From: Conidiobolus incongruus B7586 | Lineage: Eukaryota; Entomophthoromycota; Entomophthoromycetes; Entomophthorales; Conidiobolaceae | Assembly (NCBI GenBank): GCA_000697335.1 | Contig: JNEM01016906.1 | Location: 1-26,160 of the forward strand | Length of the DNA stretch: 26,160 bases | Direction: 5' to 3' | Shown here: positions 21,789 through 26,160 of the stretch, in pieces | Layout: every line of letters begins with the position of its first letter | Position numbering within the stretch: the stretch's first letter is position 1 | Translations under genes and position numbers: made by a program | Notes under the pieces: model-generated | Seen by the model: the letters and a program-made list of their open reading frames with translations, nothing else | What the model was told of the DNA's origin: nothing | Database searches by the model: none

Positions 21789-24700
21789 CAAAAGTATGGA
21801 AATATGAAATAACCAAAATAAACAAAGAAGCAAACTTATGATTTTTAGTTAAATAAAAAGGAATAACAACTACTATCAGTTACACATATAAAATATATAT
21901 TCAAATCAATAAAACATCAGTTCTATTCAGTATTTAACAATCATTTATACTCTCCATATTAACACAATTAAGGTTAATTAACCATTAAGAAATTCGAAAT
22001 CAAATATTAATAACCTTTGCTTTTTTGAAAATTAAATGTTTAAATAAGAAAAGAACTGTTAAGATTCAAAATTATGTTTTGAATTGAAACAATTCTCATA
22101 TTAATTAAATCTTTATTTCTATTTTACTTTAATCATGCCCTAATTCATCCGAATGTTTTTAATGCGTAACATATTTTTTATTTGTTGATAAAAGTTTCTA
22201 GTGATTTTTAATTAATATATTCATTTTAATCAATTGATCATTTTAAAATAAGCCACATTCAGTCATTTAATCACAAAGCGGCACTATATCAGAGAATAAA
22301 CCAAATAAGAATATAATCATACACTTTTTAATTTAATTATATAGCTTATCATACTTGAAAAAGTTTAGTGAATTGAATTCTTGTTGAAAGATAAAAAATG
22401 AGCTGGTTAAGGAATTACTAATCATCTCATCATGATATCATTCAAAGGATTTTTAATGGATCACGTTGGGTCCTCCTATAGACATTACAGTGTTTTTACC
22501 ACACAACATCAAGATATAATTAAAGTTATTACATAGCTTTTTGTTATTAATATCATCAAATCAAATGTAAAAATATTACTTTTCCATAAATTTCGGATAC
22601 TTTTGTCTACAAATTTGAGCAATTAAAGTTCTAAATCTAGATAATTAATTCAAACTTGTTGAAAAACATTAATAAACATTGATTTATTTAAATATTGTTA
22701 TATTAAATTAATTTTAAACTAATATTTTATTATTGAAGTTGAATCTGATCAAATCGAACTGACAAACTATCCGAAATTATATGGAAAAAGTTTTAACACT
22801 ATCAATTTTCAGGTTGATCAAATAAATTATTCATTAAAATTTAATTATTATACTTATTTTATCAAATTATATCATCATATTATATTTATAATTTCTTAAT
22901 AAATTTATATTATATAAATTTATTAATATATTATCAATAATATAATTATGACATAATTTTTTATCATTTTAATAAGTATTACAATTGTTGAATATTAATC
23001 CAACGTGCCAAAAATAAATTGAATTCCAATAAATTAATATATTAATAATTTTAGCCAATCAACATTAAAATTTTGGAAAATATTAATTTAAAAATAATAT
23101 TAATTAATCATTTCGTTGGATAATTTTATTCTGGTATAATATATAATAATATTTTTGATATATCATTATTGCGAATGAATTAGGTAATTTTGATATTATT
23201 TTTGGTGATATTGAGTTAATAGCTTTTCATTTTATAACTGTTTGATTGACTCAAGCCGAAGATTTCAGCGCTAACTTAAAACTATGTCTAGTTATTAAAA
23301 ATTAATATCCAGTTAATAGCAACTTTGTCTAAGATTTATTACTTTAAAATTACAGTTTTGAATCGAAAAATCAATCAAATTGGTATAAAATTTTGATTTA
23401 ATTTTTTTTTCGTTATTGTCACATTTGAAGATTCGTTAATATAAATTATCAACCTCATAAACTTAATTTCAACGATAACATTAGCCATCTATTATATTAC
23501 TAAAAAGTAATCCAAACAAACAACTACAATTATATAATGATTAGTCAACTATTTCATCAATTAATAAAAAAATAATTAAATTGTTAAATTCATTTGAAAA
23601 TCAGAACAAAATTAAAATAAATTAAAATTACAGTTAATGATTAATATAAATCCTTAAAATTAAGAAAGGTAACTGTGATTGATTTTATCTCAGTTTAAAT
23701 CGTCTAAATATTTGAGTAATTTCATTTTATATTATAATTAAGTTTATTTTTATATACTAAAAATTGACAATTTAGCAAAGCCAAAAATATCATTCTATTT
23801 TCTATGTTATTTAGTTAGAAAATTTGATAAGTTTAAAAAATTTTCCACATTGGATAAAAGCGGCTAATTTGTTTAAACTCTGAATGGACCAATTAGATCG
23901 AGCTAGGATGGATGAGTTGGTGATTGATTGGTGTTGACAGTATGAGAGTACTGAATACTTGGATGGGATATGAAAAAAGAATTGCAAATATAATATGTCT
24001 CCTTAATCTTTTGAATTGTGATTGAGTAAAAGTGCTTAGTTCATTTTGTCCAGGTTGTCTAATTTCGAATTATATAACAAATTTGAAATTTGATGCATTT
24101 TGATCAATTTCTTAATTTAGTTCTTTCAAATATTATATCTTTTTGCATGAATTGTAAATAAATTTTACAATATTTTCCCATTTTATAAGATTACATAATA
24201 TGGATATACTCTGTTACATAATAAAAACGTATATAAATATCTAAAATTATAATCCAATATTTTTTTCGAATAACCTCAAAATACCCTATGATTTCCACAA
24301 TTTACTTTTCATTATGATTAATTGATTTTTGATATATTTTGGATAAGAAGCGGTAAAATATTCAAGCAGAATGTTATTTTTTCTCCTGTAAAAAATATTA
24401 GGCGATTATCAGAAATCTCAAGTTCAAATTAAGCATTATTTTTCTATTGATGTTAAATTATCCCAACTGTCAACTATAGGTCATCTGATCAATATCCACC
24501 CAAATCATTGGAAATAGTTGGAGGTCATTATTATTAGATTTTGTCTTCATTAATAAGATATTTAAATCTACGATTACTTAATTACAAACATTTAATTAAT
24601 CTTGATCTGAGTAGTTAGTTTTTGTTGTTATCGTATGAATCAGTACTTATTGGGAGTAATTTTGAAAATTTTTAATTCAATATGAAAGCTATTGCTATTA

Positions 24701-26160
24701 TATTACTGAAATAGCATAAAATTTTGATAAATTTTCATTTAAATTTCCCTCATCAATCATAAAAATCACTCACATATACTTTATCAATCACTGAATGCTA
24801 ATAATGATTATTGTATATTGATAATTCTACAATTCACCATTAAAATGAGTAGATATGATAATTGAACAATTCATCGAATATTTTCCATAATTCCCTCGTG
24901 TCAAGCTTGAAGATAAACAGAATTATAGCGAATATTATATAAATTACTCCTTTGAGTAGTAATTAATCAAAAATTAAAAATTTTTGTATTATTTATATCA
25001 CTAGATTTTAAAACTTTTCAAAATTTAATAATTGAAAATTCCTCACTTTGTCATTTAACATATATTAATGTTTTAATAAGTTACTGGATATAAATTTATT
25101 GATGTGAATATACAAGTTGTTTATATAATGATGTCTGAATTAAACGTGAAATATTACATAAATATAGTCAGGGTGATCGAATATTCGCTATATTAAGTCT
25201 GTTCTTTTTCACTTTGTTAATTAATTATTTGGATTAATATAACATCCCATTGTTAACATCATGTAATTCTCTTTTCCTAAAAATTGACTTTACCAAAATA
25301 AAATACAAATTATTTCAATAATATTTGATATTTTCGCTAACTTAAAAAATTATACTTTTATTTTTACTAATATATAATATATAAATTTATCTAAAGTACA
25401 TTAAAGAACTCACATTTAATAAACTATATATTTATTTGACAAGTTTAGCATAAATATTATATTTTAACCAATAATAAACACCAAATATAAAGCTAATCAG
25501 ATTTCATATAAATTTAAAAAATTTAAATTATAATTGAAATGATTATTCAAAACTATTATTAATTTACAATATATAATCTTTATTTGATTAATCAAATATA
25601 AGATATATACTGGACACTGAACACCATTATTCTATCATACAAATATTACTAAAATATTATATTATATTCATACCTTATTTTAATTAAATTTTTTTTTGTT
25701 TTTTGATTAGCCATCCAAACATTATTCCCATCCTTTTAAAAACATCCCTTTCAATGATAGTTAAAAAATGATGAAGTATTAATTATTTTCAATTTGAAAT
25801 CTTTGCAAATATTACCTAGTATGAAAATTTCAGTTGATTATTATAAAATCAAATTAAATCAAATATATGGGTTAATATTTATTATAATAACATTAGAATA
25901 TAAATAGGTTTAGAGTTAAATATTTTTTGAATTATCATTAAAGATTATTTATAAACTCTCAAACTCAATTAATAAAGAAAAACTATAATATAATTTTTAA
26001 GTAAAATAAATTAAGGTTAAAATTCTTTAATATAAATATATATATTAATATATATTAATACTTGATTATTAATAATTTGGGAATCAGCAAATGAATATAT
26101 AATATATTTGTAGTCTAATTCTATAGGATTATAAAGAATATAACTATTTGGAAGATATTT
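21789..26160. other. 4.4 kb AT-rich DNA without a recognised gene
   Basis: No ORF of interest is seen on either strand. A mixed-composition patch at about 23870-23990 was examined for 5S rRNA, snoRNA or coding content without support. The window ends inside this tract. Confidence 0.6.

Noticed and set aside
23885-23970. 5S rRNA-like words (TACTTGGATGGG preceded by GAGAGTACTG)
   Set aside because: The rest of a 5S gene is missing: no recognisable A/C box region (GTTAAGC type), no closing helix, no T-run terminator downstream. It is most likely chance.
1-26160. Transposons, LTR or virus-like elements, CRISPR arrays
   Set aside because: I saw no terminal repeats with coding content, no transposase, integrase or reverse-transcriptase motifs and no spaced repeats. 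Only microsatellites and short inverted repeats are present.

Overview
The window reads as nuclear DNA of a fungus, most likely an ascomycete. I base this on fungal-restricted families (a PX protein with PX-associated N-terminal and DUF3818-like regions, a Crh/Crf-type GH16 cell-wall enzyme, monocarboxylate-porter-like MFS carriers), short GT-AG introns of about 55-80 bases, and a tRNA that does not encode CCA. By eye the non-coding DNA is about four-fifths A+T, while living and dead genes stand out as islands of higher G+C. Gene density is very low for a yeast-like genome: three intact protein genes and one tRNA in 26 kb, against six recognisable gene relics.

Layout. 1-2693 is AT-rich with one decayed coding island (1340-1680). 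2694-3840 (-) is a nearly full-length but dead MFS carrier. 4554-6192 (-) is a PPR-type, probably mitochondrial, RNA-binding protein whose start is recovered only by adding a small first exon. 6720-9629 (-) is a two-exon PX-domain protein resembling yeast Ypr097w/Lec1, the surest call here. 9630-13965 is a 4.3 kb AT desert with simple repeats. 13966-14870 (+) holds a dead GH16 gene and a probable second, more decayed fragment. 15035-16269 (-) is a second dead MFS carrier related to the first. 17291-17362 (-) is tRNA-Met(CAU) with its T-run terminator. 19366-19883 (+) is a degenerate 3' gene end that still carries a clean intron. It faces, tail to tail, a three-exon gene at 19947-20985 (-) for a small coiled-coil protein with a WDNDF motif that I do not recognise. 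Upstream of that gene lies a region with four CCAAT boxes and inverted repeats. From about 21800 to the end I see only AT-rich DNA.

The genes do not form a pathway. The common theme is loss: two transporters, cell-wall GH16 copies and two unidentified genes have decayed in place, while a lipid-trafficking protein, a mitochondrial PPR protein and a tRNA are kept. I saw no CRISPR array, bacterial-type operon, rRNA or recognisable transposon, and no convincing new molecular system. The best leads are the relic density, the GH16 relic with a replaced active site, and the unrecognised coiled-coil gene.
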